From assembly GCF_050749885.1 (NCBI RefSeq), contig NZ_JBOIUB010000004.1, forward strand, positions 124,001 through 188,000: a stretch of DNA of 64,000 nucleotides, given 5' to 3'. Positions 44,454 to 53,304 of the stretch are shown in pieces (position 1 is the first letter of the stretch; each line of letters starts with the position of its first letter). Position numbers and translations under genes: made by a program. The notes beneath the pieces are model-generated. The model had not been told where the DNA came from. It searched no databases and saw only the letters and a list, made by a program, of their open reading frames with translations. The DNA comes from Zooshikella sp050749885. Lineage in GTDB: Bacteria; Pseudomonadota; Gammaproteobacteria; Pseudomonadales; Zooshikellaceae.

Positions 44454-45674
44454 ATGGAAGTATTTTTCTGGGAATGGTCTACATATGCGCTGCGTTGGAT
44501 GCACGCAATAGCAGGGATCGTCTGGTTAGGCTTTTTCTTCCATACCCGTGAGTTAGATAGGGCAATGCTGCGTCACAGTGCTACGCAGCCTAATGCTGTT
44601 GGTGAAGCTTGGTCAATACGGGGTTTTGGCATCTATCGTACGGTTAAGTACTTGTCAAAACAAGACGATATGCCACCAGAAAAGTTATTAGTGTGGTACA
44701 AATGGCCTAATATTGTCACTATTATCACAGGCTTTTTACTCTTGTCTTTGATTTACTACTCCCAGGCCGAGCTGTACCTAACAGACGTTAATGTACTTGT
44801 TTTTCCTGCTTGGCAAGCAATCAGTCTGTCAATTTGTGGAATTCTTCTCGCCTTAATTTTTCATGAGAGTTTATATCGGACAGCATTAAAACGAAATGAA
44901 AAAGTTATACTTATTATAAATTTTACGTTTCTTACAGGGCTTAGCTTTTTTTATAGCAATTTCTTTTCTGGGCGTGGCACATTTATGCAAATGGGGGCTA
45001 CACTAGGCCTATATGTCACTTCATACTTTTTTATCAATATTTTGCCTTCCCTTCATAAGTTATTAAAAGATCCCACAAATAGCCGCCCATCTCCTGCAAA
45101 ATTACAATGGTTTTTAATGAGGGCTAGGCATAATAATTATTTGGTATTAACAGTAGTTTTTATGATGTTAGCGATGCATTTTCCACTTGCTCACTCTGGT
45201 CATTATTCATGGGGTATTATCCCTCTAATTATCATGATTGGGGCTGTAATAAGACATTATTTTGATACTTTTCATGAAACAGGCAAGCGCCTTGTATGGC
45301 CATGGGCTGTCGCAGTGAGTTTAGCATTGAGTGTAATCTTTTTGAGTGCCCTTGGTGCAATGACTCATCAGGCTAGTCAAACAATAGCTGGGTCTACACA
45401 GCCATTTAGCCTGTCTGCAGAAACCATTTTACTCAGTCGTTGCAGTATGTGTCATGCTCGAAACCCTGCTTGGGTTGGTATTAACCTACCGCCGAATGGT
45501 GTTGTGTTAGAGACAAAGGATGATATGGAACACTGGGCTTCAGAGATTGAAAAGGTAGCTGTTCTATCGAGTGCGATGCCACCAGGAAATATCACTGGTA
45601 TTACTCATGAAGAAAGAGTCCTCCTGGGTCAATGGGTAATGGCGAATGTAAACAAAGAAAAGTTATTATTTTAG
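44454..45674 (+). CDS. puuD: urate hydroxylase PuuD, membrane protein with C-terminal cytochrome c
   Basis: A 406-residue protein: N-terminal eight-span membrane domain of the PuuD type starting WSTYALRWMHAIAGIVWLGFFF (here cut at residues 9-30, with Trp-His positions for heme or quinone contact), then a short c-type cytochrome with C330-SM-C333-H334. PuuD oxidises urate to 5-hydroxyisourate and hands electrons to the respiratory chain, replacing soluble uricase. It begins the purine operon and lies five bases before the DMT transporter gene, so uptake, xanthine oxidation and urate oxidation are linked. Confidence 0.9.
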   Translation: MEVFFWEWSTYALRWMHAIAGIVWLGFFFHTRELDRAMLRHSATQPNAVGEAWSIRGFGIYRTVKYLSKQDDMPPEKLLVWYKWPNIVTIITGFLLLSLIYYSQAELYLTDVNVLVFPAWQAISLSICGILLALIFHESLYRTALKRNEKVILIINFTFLTGLSFFYSNFFSGRGTFMQMGATLGLYVTSYFFINILPSLHKLLKDPTNSRPSPAKLQWFLMRARHNNYLVLTVVFMMLAMHFPLAHSGHYSWGIIPLIIMIGAVIRHYFDTFHETGKRLVWPWAVAVSLALSVIFLSALGAMTHQASQTIAGSTQPFSLSAETILLSRCSMCHARNPAWVGINLPPNGVVLETKDDMEHWASEIEKVAVLSSAMPPGNITGITHEERVLLGQWVMANVNKEKLLF

Positions 45675-45678
45675 TAAC

Positions 45679-46662
45679 ATGGCAATTTTAAAAACAAAAC
45701 CTGAAGTGTGGTGGCGAAAGACGGAGCTAATGGGAGCATGCTGGATGCTACTTACTACATTGTTTATTTCATTATTTTTAGCTGCAGGAAAACTCGCACA
45801 AGGTAATGCATCAATTTTTCAAGTAGTGTTTTTACGCTATATAACTGGATTTATGACTGTTGTCTATTTGGTTACATTCCATGCAGGACTACCTTTACAA
45901 GAAGCTTTCAAAACGTCTCGGTTATCTATGAATTTGGTTCGTTCAGTGGCATGTATTGTTGGGATCACTTGTCTTCTTTATGCAACGATGGGAATGCCAC
46001 TAGCTGATGTAAATGCTATAGGACTAACACAGAATATGTTTATTGTGTTACTAGCGGTGTTTTTTTTAAGTGAGCGTATTAATTTTTTACGATGGATTGC
46101 TATTGTATGTTGTGCTGTAGGTGCTTTATTGATTGCGCGAAGCCAGTCAGGAAGTGTTGCCAGTTTCCTCCAGCTTAACATTTTCGCCGTAATAGCATTG
46201 GTTGGTGCATTTCTTGTTGCCATAGAAATGATTTTTGTAAAATTAATGGCTGCACATGAACGAAGTTTGACAATGCTTCTTTATGTTAATGGCTTAGGAG
46301 TCGTTGGGCTTTGTTTACCAGCCATTGTAAATTGGCAACCAGTATCGGCATGGGAGTTAGCTTGTTTTAGCTTGCTAGGACCAATCGCAATAGCTGCACA
46401 GCTTTGTACGGTACAGGCTTACCGATGTGCTGATGCTTCATTTTTAGCACCAATAAATTATTGTGGCATATTATTTGGTGGGATTATTGGCTTTGTCGGT
46501 TTTGGTGAAATTCCCTCTTTAGGCACAGTAGTCGGTGCAATATTGATTGCAATGGGGGGGATTACATTGGTGAGAACAACGAATAGAAGAATGAAAACAA
46601 ATAATAAAGGAAGTGTGCAGAATACGGATCTAAAACCACTTAGTGAGGCAAAAATTAAATAA
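45679..46662 (+). CDS. DMT-superfamily (EamA) transporter
   Basis: A 327-residue, ten-span drug/metabolite transporter with two EamA halves (VFLRYITGF in the first, FLAPINYCGILFGGIIGF in the second). It lies four bases after puuD and four before xdhA. The position predicts transport of a purine or purine breakdown product, either import of substrate or efflux of surplus urate, which the sequence alone does not settle. The C-terminus is a hydrophilic tail of about 30 residues. Confidence 0.88.
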   Translation: MAILKTKPEVWWRKTELMGACWMLLTTLFISLFLAAGKLAQGNASIFQVVFLRYITGFMTVVYLVTFHAGLPLQEAFKTSRLSMNLVRSVACIVGITCLLYATMGMPLADVNAIGLTQNMFIVLLAVFFLSERINFLRWIAIVCCAVGALLIARSQSGSVASFLQLNIFAVIALVGAFLVAIEMIFVKLMAAHERSLTMLLYVNGLGVVGLCLPAIVNWQPVSAWELACFSLLGPIAIAAQLCTVQAYRCADASFLAPINYCGILFGGIIGFVGFGEIPSLGTVVGAILIAMGGITLVRTTNRRMKTNNKGSVQNTDLKPLSEAKIK

Positions 46663-46665
46663 AAA

Positions 46666-48123
46666 ATGGATAATATTTCAAGAACAATACAGTTTATATT
46701 GGGCGATAAAGTACACACTGTTACCAATATTTCGCCATATATGACTGTGTTAGAATATTTGCGAAATTATCTTAAATATTGTGGTACTAAGGAAGGTTGT
46801 GGTTCAGGTGATTGTGGTGCTTGCACCGTCGTGACTGGCGAGCTGGTTCATGAAAAACTTTATTATAAATCAGTAAACGCATGTATTACTTTTTTAGCAA
46901 CACTTCATGGCAAACAATTAATTACAATTGAGAACTTAACAGAGAATAATCAACTTCATCCTGTACAACAAGCGATGATTGATTTTAACGCATCACAATG
47001 TGGTTTTTGTACACCAGGCATTGTGATGACATTGTATGCACTTACCAAAAACTATTCTGTGCCCACTAAAAAACAAATTTTTGCAGCGTTAGCGGGTAAT
47101 TTATGTCGCTGTACAGGTTATCGAGCAATTGTTGATGCTGCAGCAAATATTGGAAAACCAATGAGGTATGAAATAAATGCGGAATATGAATTGTATGTTA
47201 TCAATAAGTTGAAGGAAATTGATACAAACGCTTTGCTGCATTTGACTAACGGAACAAATCATTATTTTGCTCCTAAAACCATTGAACAGTTAACAAAATT
47301 ATTAACGCAATATCCTGATGCTTACCTTCTCGCGGGAGGTACGGATCTAGCTTTACAAGTAAAACAGAATCATATGTTTTTAAAAACAGTGATTTATATT
47401 GGAAATGTCAATGCGCTTAAATTTATTAAAAAACATGATAACATTTTGAGTATTAGGGCTGCTGTTACTTATCAGGAGTGTTTACCATTATTAAAGAAAC
47501 AATCTCCTGAATTAGCTCAATTATTGGAGCGTTTTGGTTCTCAGCAGATTCGTAATCAGGGAACGATTGTGGGCAATATAGCTAATGCTTCACCAGTAGG
47601 TGATATGTTGCCTGCATTAATGGTGTTAGATGCACAATTAACATTATGTCAAGCTTGCAGTAGTCGACAGATTCCTGTAGCTGATTTTTTTCTTAATTAT
47701 AAAGTCACGGATTTACAATCTGGTGAGTTCATTCAATCAGTAGAAATACCCGACGTTAAGCCAGGGTACCAGTTAAAAGTATATAAAATATCTAAACGAA
47801 TTGATGATGATATATCTACTGTATTAGCTGCATTGTATTTAAAGATTGAAAACAAATTCATAAAAGACATATATATTGCTTTTGGTGGTATGGCAGCTAT
47901 ACCTAAACGGGCACATTGCTGTGAGAATGCATTGTGTAATAAGGTTTGGTCAGAAGAAACACTTGTAGTTGCAGCAGAACAGTTAGCTTGTGATTATGCC
48001 CCGTTGACTGATGTTAGAGCGTCAGCAAGCTATCGAATGCTAGTAGCTAAAAATCTACTTTGGAAGTGTTTTTTTGAAATAAATAATCCAGCCTCATTCA
48101 GCCGAGTAACAGATTATGCGTAA
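46666..48123 (+). CDS. xdhA: xanthine dehydrogenase small subunit
   Basis: A 485-residue subunit. Two [2Fe-2S] sites: CGTKEGCGSGDCGAC (about 38-52) and CGFCTPGIV with CRCTGYRAI (about 110-152). The FAD domain shows LLAGGTDLALQVK (about 222-234) and GNIANASPVGDM. It takes electrons from the molybdenum subunit and passes them to NAD or another acceptor. It overlaps xdhB by eight bases and follows the DMT gene directly; same length as other bacterial XdhA. Confidence 0.93.
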   Translation: MDNISRTIQFILGDKVHTVTNISPYMTVLEYLRNYLKYCGTKEGCGSGDCGACTVVTGELVHEKLYYKSVNACITFLATLHGKQLITIENLTENNQLHPVQQAMIDFNASQCGFCTPGIVMTLYALTKNYSVPTKKQIFAALAGNLCRCTGYRAIVDAAANIGKPMRYEINAEYELYVINKLKEIDTNALLHLTNGTNHYFAPKTIEQLTKLLTQYPDAYLLAGGTDLALQVKQNHMFLKTVIYIGNVNALKFIKKHDNILSIRAAVTYQECLPLLKKQSPELAQLLERFGSQQIRNQGTIVGNIANASPVGDMLPALMVLDAQLTLCQACSSRQIPVADFFLNYKVTDLQSGEFIQSVEIPDVKPGYQLKVYKISKRIDDDISTVLAALYLKIENKFIKDIYIAFGGMAAIPKRAHCCENALCNKVWSEETLVVAAEQLACDYAPLTDVRASASYRMLVAKNLLWKCFFEINNPASFSRVTDYA

Positions 48124-50479
48124 ACTGCCTGATATTAAAGCCAAGCAGCCATCGGCAGCAATCAATGCTATAGTAGGCTGGCCTGAAAAACATGAGAGTG
48201 CATTTAAGCATGTTACAGGACAGGCCGTTTATATTGATGACCAATTAGAAATGAGTAATCAGCTATATGCGGCTGTAGGTACAAGTCAAATTGCTCATGG
48301 AAAAATTAGACAAATTAATTTAACGGAAGTTTATAAAGCAGATGGTGTCATTGCTGTTGTGACGGCAAATGATGTTCCTGGTCAGTTAGATATTGGTCCT
48401 GTTTTTCCGGGTGATAAACTATTAGCAAAAGATATTGTCGAATATTATGGCCAGCCTTTATTTGTGGTAGCAGCGTGCTCTTATCAACAGGCTTGTCAGG
48501 CTGTAAAATTAGCAAAAATAAGTTATGCGCCATTACCTGCGACTTTTGAGATTAAGCAAGCCTTAGAACAAAAAAGCTTTATACGTCCTCCGCATGTTAT
48601 GCAACGTGGGAATGCCGCATTGGCGATTAATAATGCGCCGCATAAAATTGCAGGGAATTTAACCATTGGTGGGCAAGAGCATTTTTATTTAGAAGGCCAA
48701 ATTGCTAATGTAATTCCAACTGAGGATGCTGGTGTTGTTGTGTATACGTCAAGTCAACATCCTTCAGAAATCCAAAGGTTAGTAGCTGAAGTTCTCAATA
48801 TTCCATTCAGTCTTGTTACGGTTGAGGTTCGACGATTAGGTGGAGGTTTTGGAGGAAAGGAAACTCAAGCTGCTCCCTGGGCTTGTTTAGCCGCGATTTT
48901 AGCAAGAATAACTCAGCAACCCGTTAAACTTCGTTTAAATCGTCATGATGATATGGTAATGACTGGCAAACGCCATCCCTTTGCAAACAGTTACTGTGTT
49001 GGCTTTGATAATGACGGTCGTATTTTAGGTGCTGAATTTACGCTTAATGCCAACTGTGGCTATTCTCCTGATTTATCTGATGCCGTTGTCGATTGTGCTA
49101 TGCTTCATGTGGATAACGCCTATTATCTTGATCAAGTCAAAATTGTTGGTAACCGTTGTAAAACACATTTAGCGTCAAATACAGCATTTCGTGGTTTTGG
49201 TAGCCCTCAGGGGATGTTAACTATGGAAGCGGCCATTGATGATATTGCGTGTTATTTGGGGAAAGATCCATTAACTATACGAAAAATTAATTTTTATGAT
49301 GAGTCACCTCAACCTGCAAATAGAAGTATTACCCCCTATTATCAAATTGTGGAGAAAAATATTCTTCCCAAACTTGTAAACAATCTTGAAAACAATGCAA
49401 ACTATCAACAACGTCGGATACAAGTACATGAATTTAATGCTGTAAATAAAGTGCTGAAAAAAGGTTTATCACTGACGCCAGTAAAATTTGGCATATCCTT
49501 TACGGTTAAACATTTAAATCAGGCCGGTGCATTAATTCATATTTATACTGATGGTAGTATTCACTTAAATCACGGTGGTACTGAAATGGGGCAGGGGCTT
49601 TTCACTAAAGTAGCTCAGATTGTAGCTGAAGAATTTCAAGTTGATAGGAGTAATGTTTTTATATCTGCAACTCGTACAGATAAAGTGCCAAACACAACTG
49701 CTACAGCAGCCTCTTCAGGCACTGATCTTAATGGTAAAGCAGCACAAAATGCTGCAAAAACGATTAAAAAAAGGTTAACTGACTTTATTGCTCAACACTT
49801 TGCTGTTGATAAAGATGAAATTACCTTTATTGACAATTATGTCAAGTTTGGTGAACGATCAATAAGCTTTAGCGAGTTAATACAGCTAGCGTATGTAAAT
49901 CGAATTTCACTTTCTGCAACAGGGTATTACAGTACACCTAAAATTCACTATGACAGGGAAAAAGCTACAGGTCGGCCATTTTTTTATTTTGCAAATGGAG
50001 CCGCTGTTTCCGAGGTTATTGTGGATAGGTTAACAGGGGAATATAAAGTACTCAGAGTGGATATTTTGCATGATGTAGGTAAATCTATTAATCCTGTTAT
50101 AGACACTGGCCAGATTGAAGGTGGGTTTGTGCAAGGTATGGGTTGGCTAACGACTGAAGAATTAGTATGGGATGATCAGGGGCAATTACTCACAACAGGT
50201 CCTGCTACTTATAAAATTCCGACAATAGGTGATATACCTGTAGATTTTAGGATTCAGTTATTTTCTGATACACCAAACCCTGAGCACACAATTTACCATT
50301 CAAAGGCAGTAGGAGAGCCACCTTTTATGTTAGCTATTTCCGTTTGGGCAGCTATTCGCGATGCTATTTCCAGCATATCAAATTATTCCATCAGTCCTAA
50401 GCTTGATACACCTGCGACACCAGAGCGAGTATTACAGGCCATTGATCAGGTAAGTGCTGAAAGTCAAGCAGGTGTATGA
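48116..50479 (+). CDS. xdhB: xanthine dehydrogenase molybdopterin subunit
   Basis: A 787-residue molybdenum hydroxylase. Recognisable parts: RRLGGGFGGKET (about 238-249), FRGFGSPQGMLTMEAAID (about 360-377), HGGTEMGQGL (about 486-495) and KAVGEPPFMLAIS (about 730-742) with the catalytic Glu. It hydroxylates hypoxanthine and xanthine to urate, the substrate of PuuD. Overlaps xdhA by 8 and xdhC by 4 bases. Confidence 0.94.
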   Translation: MRKLPDIKAKQPSAAINAIVGWPEKHESAFKHVTGQAVYIDDQLEMSNQLYAAVGTSQIAHGKIRQINLTEVYKADGVIAVVTANDVPGQLDIGPVFPGDKLLAKDIVEYYGQPLFVVAACSYQQACQAVKLAKISYAPLPATFEIKQALEQKSFIRPPHVMQRGNAALAINNAPHKIAGNLTIGGQEHFYLEGQIANVIPTEDAGVVVYTSSQHPSEIQRLVAEVLNIPFSLVTVEVRRLGGGFGGKETQAAPWACLAAILARITQQPVKLRLNRHDDMVMTGKRHPFANSYCVGFDNDGRILGAEFTLNANCGYSPDLSDAVVDCAMLHVDNAYYLDQVKIVGNRCKTHLASNTAFRGFGSPQGMLTMEAAIDDIACYLGKDPLTIRKINFYDESPQPANRSITPYYQIVEKNILPKLVNNLENNANYQQRRIQVHEFNAVNKVLKKGLSLTPVKFGISFTVKHLNQAGALIHIYTDGSIHLNHGGTEMGQGLFTKVAQIVAEEFQVDRSNVFISATRTDKVPNTTATAASSGTDLNGKAAQNAAKTIKKRLTDFIAQHFAVDKDEITFIDNYVKFGERSISFSELIQLAYVNRISLSATGYYSTPKIHYDREKATGRPFFYFANGAAVSEVIVDRLTGEYKVLRVDILHDVGKSINPVIDTGQIEGGFVQGMGWLTTEELVWDDQGQLLTTGPATYKIPTIGDIPVDFRIQLFSDTPNPEHTIYHSKAVGEPPFMLAISVWAAIRDAISSISNYSISPKLDTPATPERVLQAIDQVSAESQAGV

Positions 50480-51333
50480 TGGGTATAAGCTGGATAGAAG
50501 CTATTACGCAACTGAATGCAGCAGAAAAAGATTTTATTCTGGTGACCATGCTTGCAACTAGTGGATCTACTCCACGTAATGCAGGTACAAAAATGGTGAT
50601 AACACAAAATGATATTTTTGATTCAGTGGGAGGAGGAAACTTAGAGTATCAAATAATCTCAGTGGCTCGAAAACTACTTAATGATGTAAATGTACAGCAA
50701 TATATAGAATATTTTCCTTTGGGGCCTTCACTCGGTCAATGCTGTGGAGGAAGTACAGTTGTACTGTTTGAAAAGATTACAGAAAGTCGCGTTAATACTG
50801 TATTGTTTGGTGCTGGTCATGTAGGAAAAGCGTTGGTTACTATTTTAAGTGAGTTACCCTGTAAAATTTACTGGATTGATGCCAGAGAAATGATGTTTCC
50901 AATATCAATTCCTAGTAATGTTATGGTGATTAATAGTGATAATCCTGTGACTGAGGTGAGTGAAATGCCGGCTAATAGCTATTATTTAGTTATGACACAT
51001 AACCATCAGTTAGACTTTTTGATTTGTGAAGCAATATTAAAGCAAAATAATTTCAGTTACTTAGGTCTAATTGGCTCAACAACTAAGTGGCAACGTTTTC
51101 AACAGAGACTAAAATATAAAAATTTTAGTGAAGAAATCATTGGTCGTATTCGATGCCCAATCGGTTTAAATGAGGTACCAGGAAAACGCCCCATGGAGGT
51201 TGCTGTTTCTATCGCAGGAGAAGTTATTAATCATTACCAAAAAAATCAGTCAGATCGAAAAAAACAACAATTTGTAAGTTGGAAAGAACTTAAACCACTT
51301 TGTCATGATAGAGAGAGAATCTATCCTTCGTAA
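50476..51333 (+). CDS. xdhC: xanthine dehydrogenase accessory protein
   Basis: A 285-residue XdhC. The N-terminal half has SGSTPRNAGTKM-like TSGSTPRNAGTKMV (about 29-42) and the Cys-containing GQCCGGSTVV (about 85-94); the C-terminal half is a Rossmann fold with FGAGHVGKALV (about 111-121) and GLIGSTTKWQRF. It binds and inserts the sulfurated molybdenum cofactor into XdhB. Starts at ATG 50476 within the xdhB stop (ATGA); ATG 50479 is equally possible. Confidence 0.92.
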   Translation: MMGISWIEAITQLNAAEKDFILVTMLATSGSTPRNAGTKMVITQNDIFDSVGGGNLEYQIISVARKLLNDVNVQQYIEYFPLGPSLGQCCGGSTVVLFEKITESRVNTVLFGAGHVGKALVTILSELPCKIYWIDAREMMFPISIPSNVMVINSDNPVTEVSEMPANSYYLVMTHNHQLDFLICEAILKQNNFSYLGLIGSTTKWQRFQQRLKYKNFSEEIIGRIRCPIGLNEVPGKRPMEVAVSIAGEVINHYQKNQSDRKKQQFVSWKELKPLCHDRERIYPS

Positions 51334-51352
51334 AGTCAATTCATATTAAAGG

Positions 51353-51380
51353 TTGAGTCTACTTTGAAAAATAGTATACT
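51353..51380 (+). promoter_or_regulatory. sigma-70-like promoter of the small-protein/phosphatase pair
   Basis: TTGAGT (51353-51358), a 16-base gap, TATACT (51375-51380). Both boxes differ from consensus by one or two bases. Transcription should start near 51387, leaving a leader of about 93 bases before ATG 51480. Confidence 0.6.
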
Positions 51381-51386
51381 TACCGC

Positions 51387-51479
51387 CCAATACTTATGGT
51401 TCGATGTAGGTAATACATCAGCGACCTCCTCTCCGTACTATCGCGGCTGCTGAACCCGATAAACGTTAGAGGCAATAAT
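51387..51479 (+). other. candidate structured 5' leader
   Basis: The leader, of normal GC content, contains a perfect GATGTA-GGTAA-TACATC hairpin (51403-51419) and further possible pairing of CAGC (51419-51422) with GCTG (near 51445). GAGG (51469-51472) is the ribosome site of ATG 51480. Such a compact fold before a small gene suggests post-transcriptional control, but I cannot match it to a named RNA class. Confidence 0.45.
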
Positions 51480-51695
51480 ATGTTATACACTCGAGATAAA
51501 GCCTGGAGAAGGTTTAAAAATCGCATTAATCATAACAAAGGAATGGGTTCTGAAGACCTATGGAAGCCTGAAAAAAACTGGAAAATGGTATATCTTCGTT
51601 CTGAAAAGCTTGCTAGGGCAAGGCAGTTAGGGTTTCCGTATCCTCGCTTGAATACTCGACAACTTCTTGAAAATGAACTTTCGATCAATGACTAA
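51480..51695 (+). CDS. small basic hypothetical protein
   Basis: A 71-residue protein, strongly basic and rich in Trp and Arg/Lys (KAWRRFKNRINHNKGMG near the start, WKPEKNWKMVYLRSEKLARARQ in the middle, given here as parts). It overlaps the phosphatase-like gene by eight bases, so translation is coupled. Ribosome site GAGG at 51469-51472. No named domain; composition suggests RNA or nucleic-acid binding. Confidence 0.7.
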   Translation: MLYTRDKAWRRFKNRINHNKGMGSEDLWKPEKNWKMVYLRSEKLARARQLGFPYPRLNTRQLLENELSIND

Positions 51696-52089
51696 ACCTG
51701 TCAACCTATTATTTATTTGTAGTCGTAATCAATGGCGGAGTCCTACGGCAGAAGCCATTTGGAAAAACGATCCATTGTTTAAGGTCAGGTCGGCAGGTAC
51801 CAGCCCGCGTGCGAAGAGAACAGTCAGCCCAGTGGATATCCGCTGGGCTGATGTTATTTTTGTAATGGAGAAAAAACATAAAAACAGGCTTCAGGCTGCC
51901 TTTGCACGTTTGCTTGAGCATAAACCAGTTTATGTGCTGGATATCCCCGATGATTATCAATATATGGACCCTGAGTTGATTGCTGAACTTGAAGAAAGGG
52001 TTAACGACTTGTTAAGTAAGCAAGAGATTGATGCTGAACTAAAATCTTTTCCATCCTCAGAAAATGAAGTTTTACAAGTAATTCGATAA
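51688..52089 (+). CDS. low-molecular-weight protein tyrosine phosphatase-like protein
   Basis: A 133-residue protein with the CX5R-S signature CSRNQWRSPTAEAIW at about residues 12-26, the phosphate loop of low-molecular-weight tyrosine phosphatases and arsenate reductases. The distal acid loop reads DIPDDYQYMDPEL instead of the usual DPY, so general-acid use is uncertain. It starts inside the previous gene; upstream Met codons in the same frame lack ribosome sites. A strong terminator follows 20 bases after the stop. Role unknown; protein or small-molecule phosphatase. Confidence 0.8.
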   Translation: MTKPVNLLFICSRNQWRSPTAEAIWKNDPLFKVRSAGTSPRAKRTVSPVDIRWADVIFVMEKKHKNRLQAAFARLLEHKPVYVLDIPDDYQYMDPELIAELEERVNDLLSKQEIDAELKSFPSSENEVLQVIR

Positions 52090-52109
52090 AAATCTAGCGC
52101 TGTCTTCAT

Positions 52110-52134
52110 AAGCCCCATATTTCTGGGGCTTTTT
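52110..52134 (+). terminator. rho-independent terminator of the phosphatase pair
   Basis: AAGCCCCA (52110-52117), loop TATTTC, TGGGGCTT (52124-52131), then TTT and AT-rich sequence. Perfect 8-bp stem. Confidence 0.9.
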
Positions 52135-52636
52135 AATATAGAGGGAGTAATAAGGATTATTTTGTATAACCACACTGGTTTAAATCAAAAGACAGAAGGG
52201 TATTGTCTTTAGCTCAGAGTTATCTAGGATGTAGATATTAAAATGGGTACCTGAATGAGATGATAATCCTGGTTTTGTCAGAATTAATCCATTACCACCA
52301 GCTTTTTTGATAAATATTACAATGTATTTTTATACCGATTTAAGGTCTTTATATGAAATTGCTAATCATATTTGTTGAGGTCAATTGTATGTAAAAATAG
52401 TTCTTGATGAATTTAGATTGTGCCAATGCAGTGCATAAATTAATTTGTTCTTCCCGCAGCAGAAGACCATCCTGGGTCTCTACTGCTCACGATGCTCCCA
52501 ACACCTGTTTCACAAACTAATTCAAGCACTGTAAACCCACATTTTTCTGTATTTTAAATATTATTAAATGAACATCTGTGGTATTTCGATGTGTACCTGT
52601 GGTTGACAAAGGCTGGATAACGTACGTCGAACTGTT

Positions 52637-52681
52637 TGCCGCAAGGATGGACAATCAAGTCTCCAGGGATGGATTCACGGC
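52637..52681 (+). repeat. degenerate dispersed repeat, copy 2
   Basis: TTGCCGCAAG (52637-52646) and, 34 bases from its start, TGGATTCACGG (52671-52681), matching copy 1 at 5621-5667, with GGAT and TCAAGTCTCCAGGG conserved in part between them. See copy 1. Confidence 0.6.
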
Positions 52682-52737
52682 GTGTTTGAAGGGCGTTATG
52701 TAAAGCTTTAGGTCCTCATAAAACCTGTTCTTAGCAC

Positions 52738-52755
52738 TTGCTCATTGATGAGCAA
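52738..52755. repeat. 18-base palindrome
   Basis: TTGCTCAT-TG-ATGAGCAA: perfect 8-base arms with a two-base centre. Too short a loop for an RNA hairpin of usual type, so more like a DNA operator; no adjacent gene of known regulation. Confidence 0.4.
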
Positions 52756-52931
52756 TGTTTAAGCATCTTCCTGTCAAGGGAACGAATGCTGCTGTACAAC
52801 CAATAACAGGGTAGGGTGGATGGGTTACAGGAAGGTCAGGATGGGTGATATGCTGATGATTGAGGGGTTGAAGTACCTAACGGTAGGTTTTGGCGATGTG
52901 CCACCTATCCAATAGGTACCTAATCGTTGTT

Positions 52932-53126
52932 TTAGTCCACAACTTGGACATTGATAGCACAAGGTCCTTTCTGGCTCTGGCCAATCTCAAACTCTACTTT
53001 GTCACCATCACGAGGCTCATGGCCTTGAATTTGTGATACGTGGAAAAACAGGTCTTTACCTTCGCTTGGAGTGATAAAGCCAAAACCTTTTGCTTCGCTA
53101 AAAAACTTAACAGTACCTGTGCTCAT
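52932..53126 (-). CDS. cold-shock protein (CspA family)
   Basis: A 64-residue Csp with the RNP1 motif GFGFITP (about 14-20) and RNP2 motif LFFHVSQI (about 26-33). It binds single-stranded RNA and DNA. Slightly shorter than E. coli CspA (70). Stands alone on the minus strand; the upstream 178 bases to ptsA would hold its promoter and leader, where no specific thermosensor fold was identified. Confidence 0.93.
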   Translation of the reverse strand: MSTGTVKFFSEAKGFGFITPSEGKDLFFHVSQIQGHEPRDGDKVEFEIGQSQKGPCAINVQVVD

Positions 53127-53304
53127 TCTAATCTCGCGTTTTAATGAATTCAGAAAGTCTTATAGAGGTTAATGGCCAATAAAGCAAATGATTTTTACTA
53201 TTATTGCAGTTTAGAGTCAAATATCTGACCAAAGGGTACGAGGAATCGCTGCTACTTCCACTTTAATTGTAGAAGTATTTTCAAACTAAACCATTTAGGT
53301 GCTC

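Larger units (their letters stand above)
52135..52931. other. intergenic region with repeat and palindrome
   Basis: About 800 bases without a protein gene, containing the second copy of the dispersed repeat (52637-52681), an 18-base near-palindrome (52738-52755) and, toward the right, two AGGTACCT/GTACCTA-like short repeats at about 52874-52922 just downstream of the cold-shock gene. Confidence 0.4.

Noticed and set aside
51398..51420. tRNA-like GGTTCGA sequence
   Set aside because: No acceptor stem, anticodon arm or proper T-stem pairing around it.
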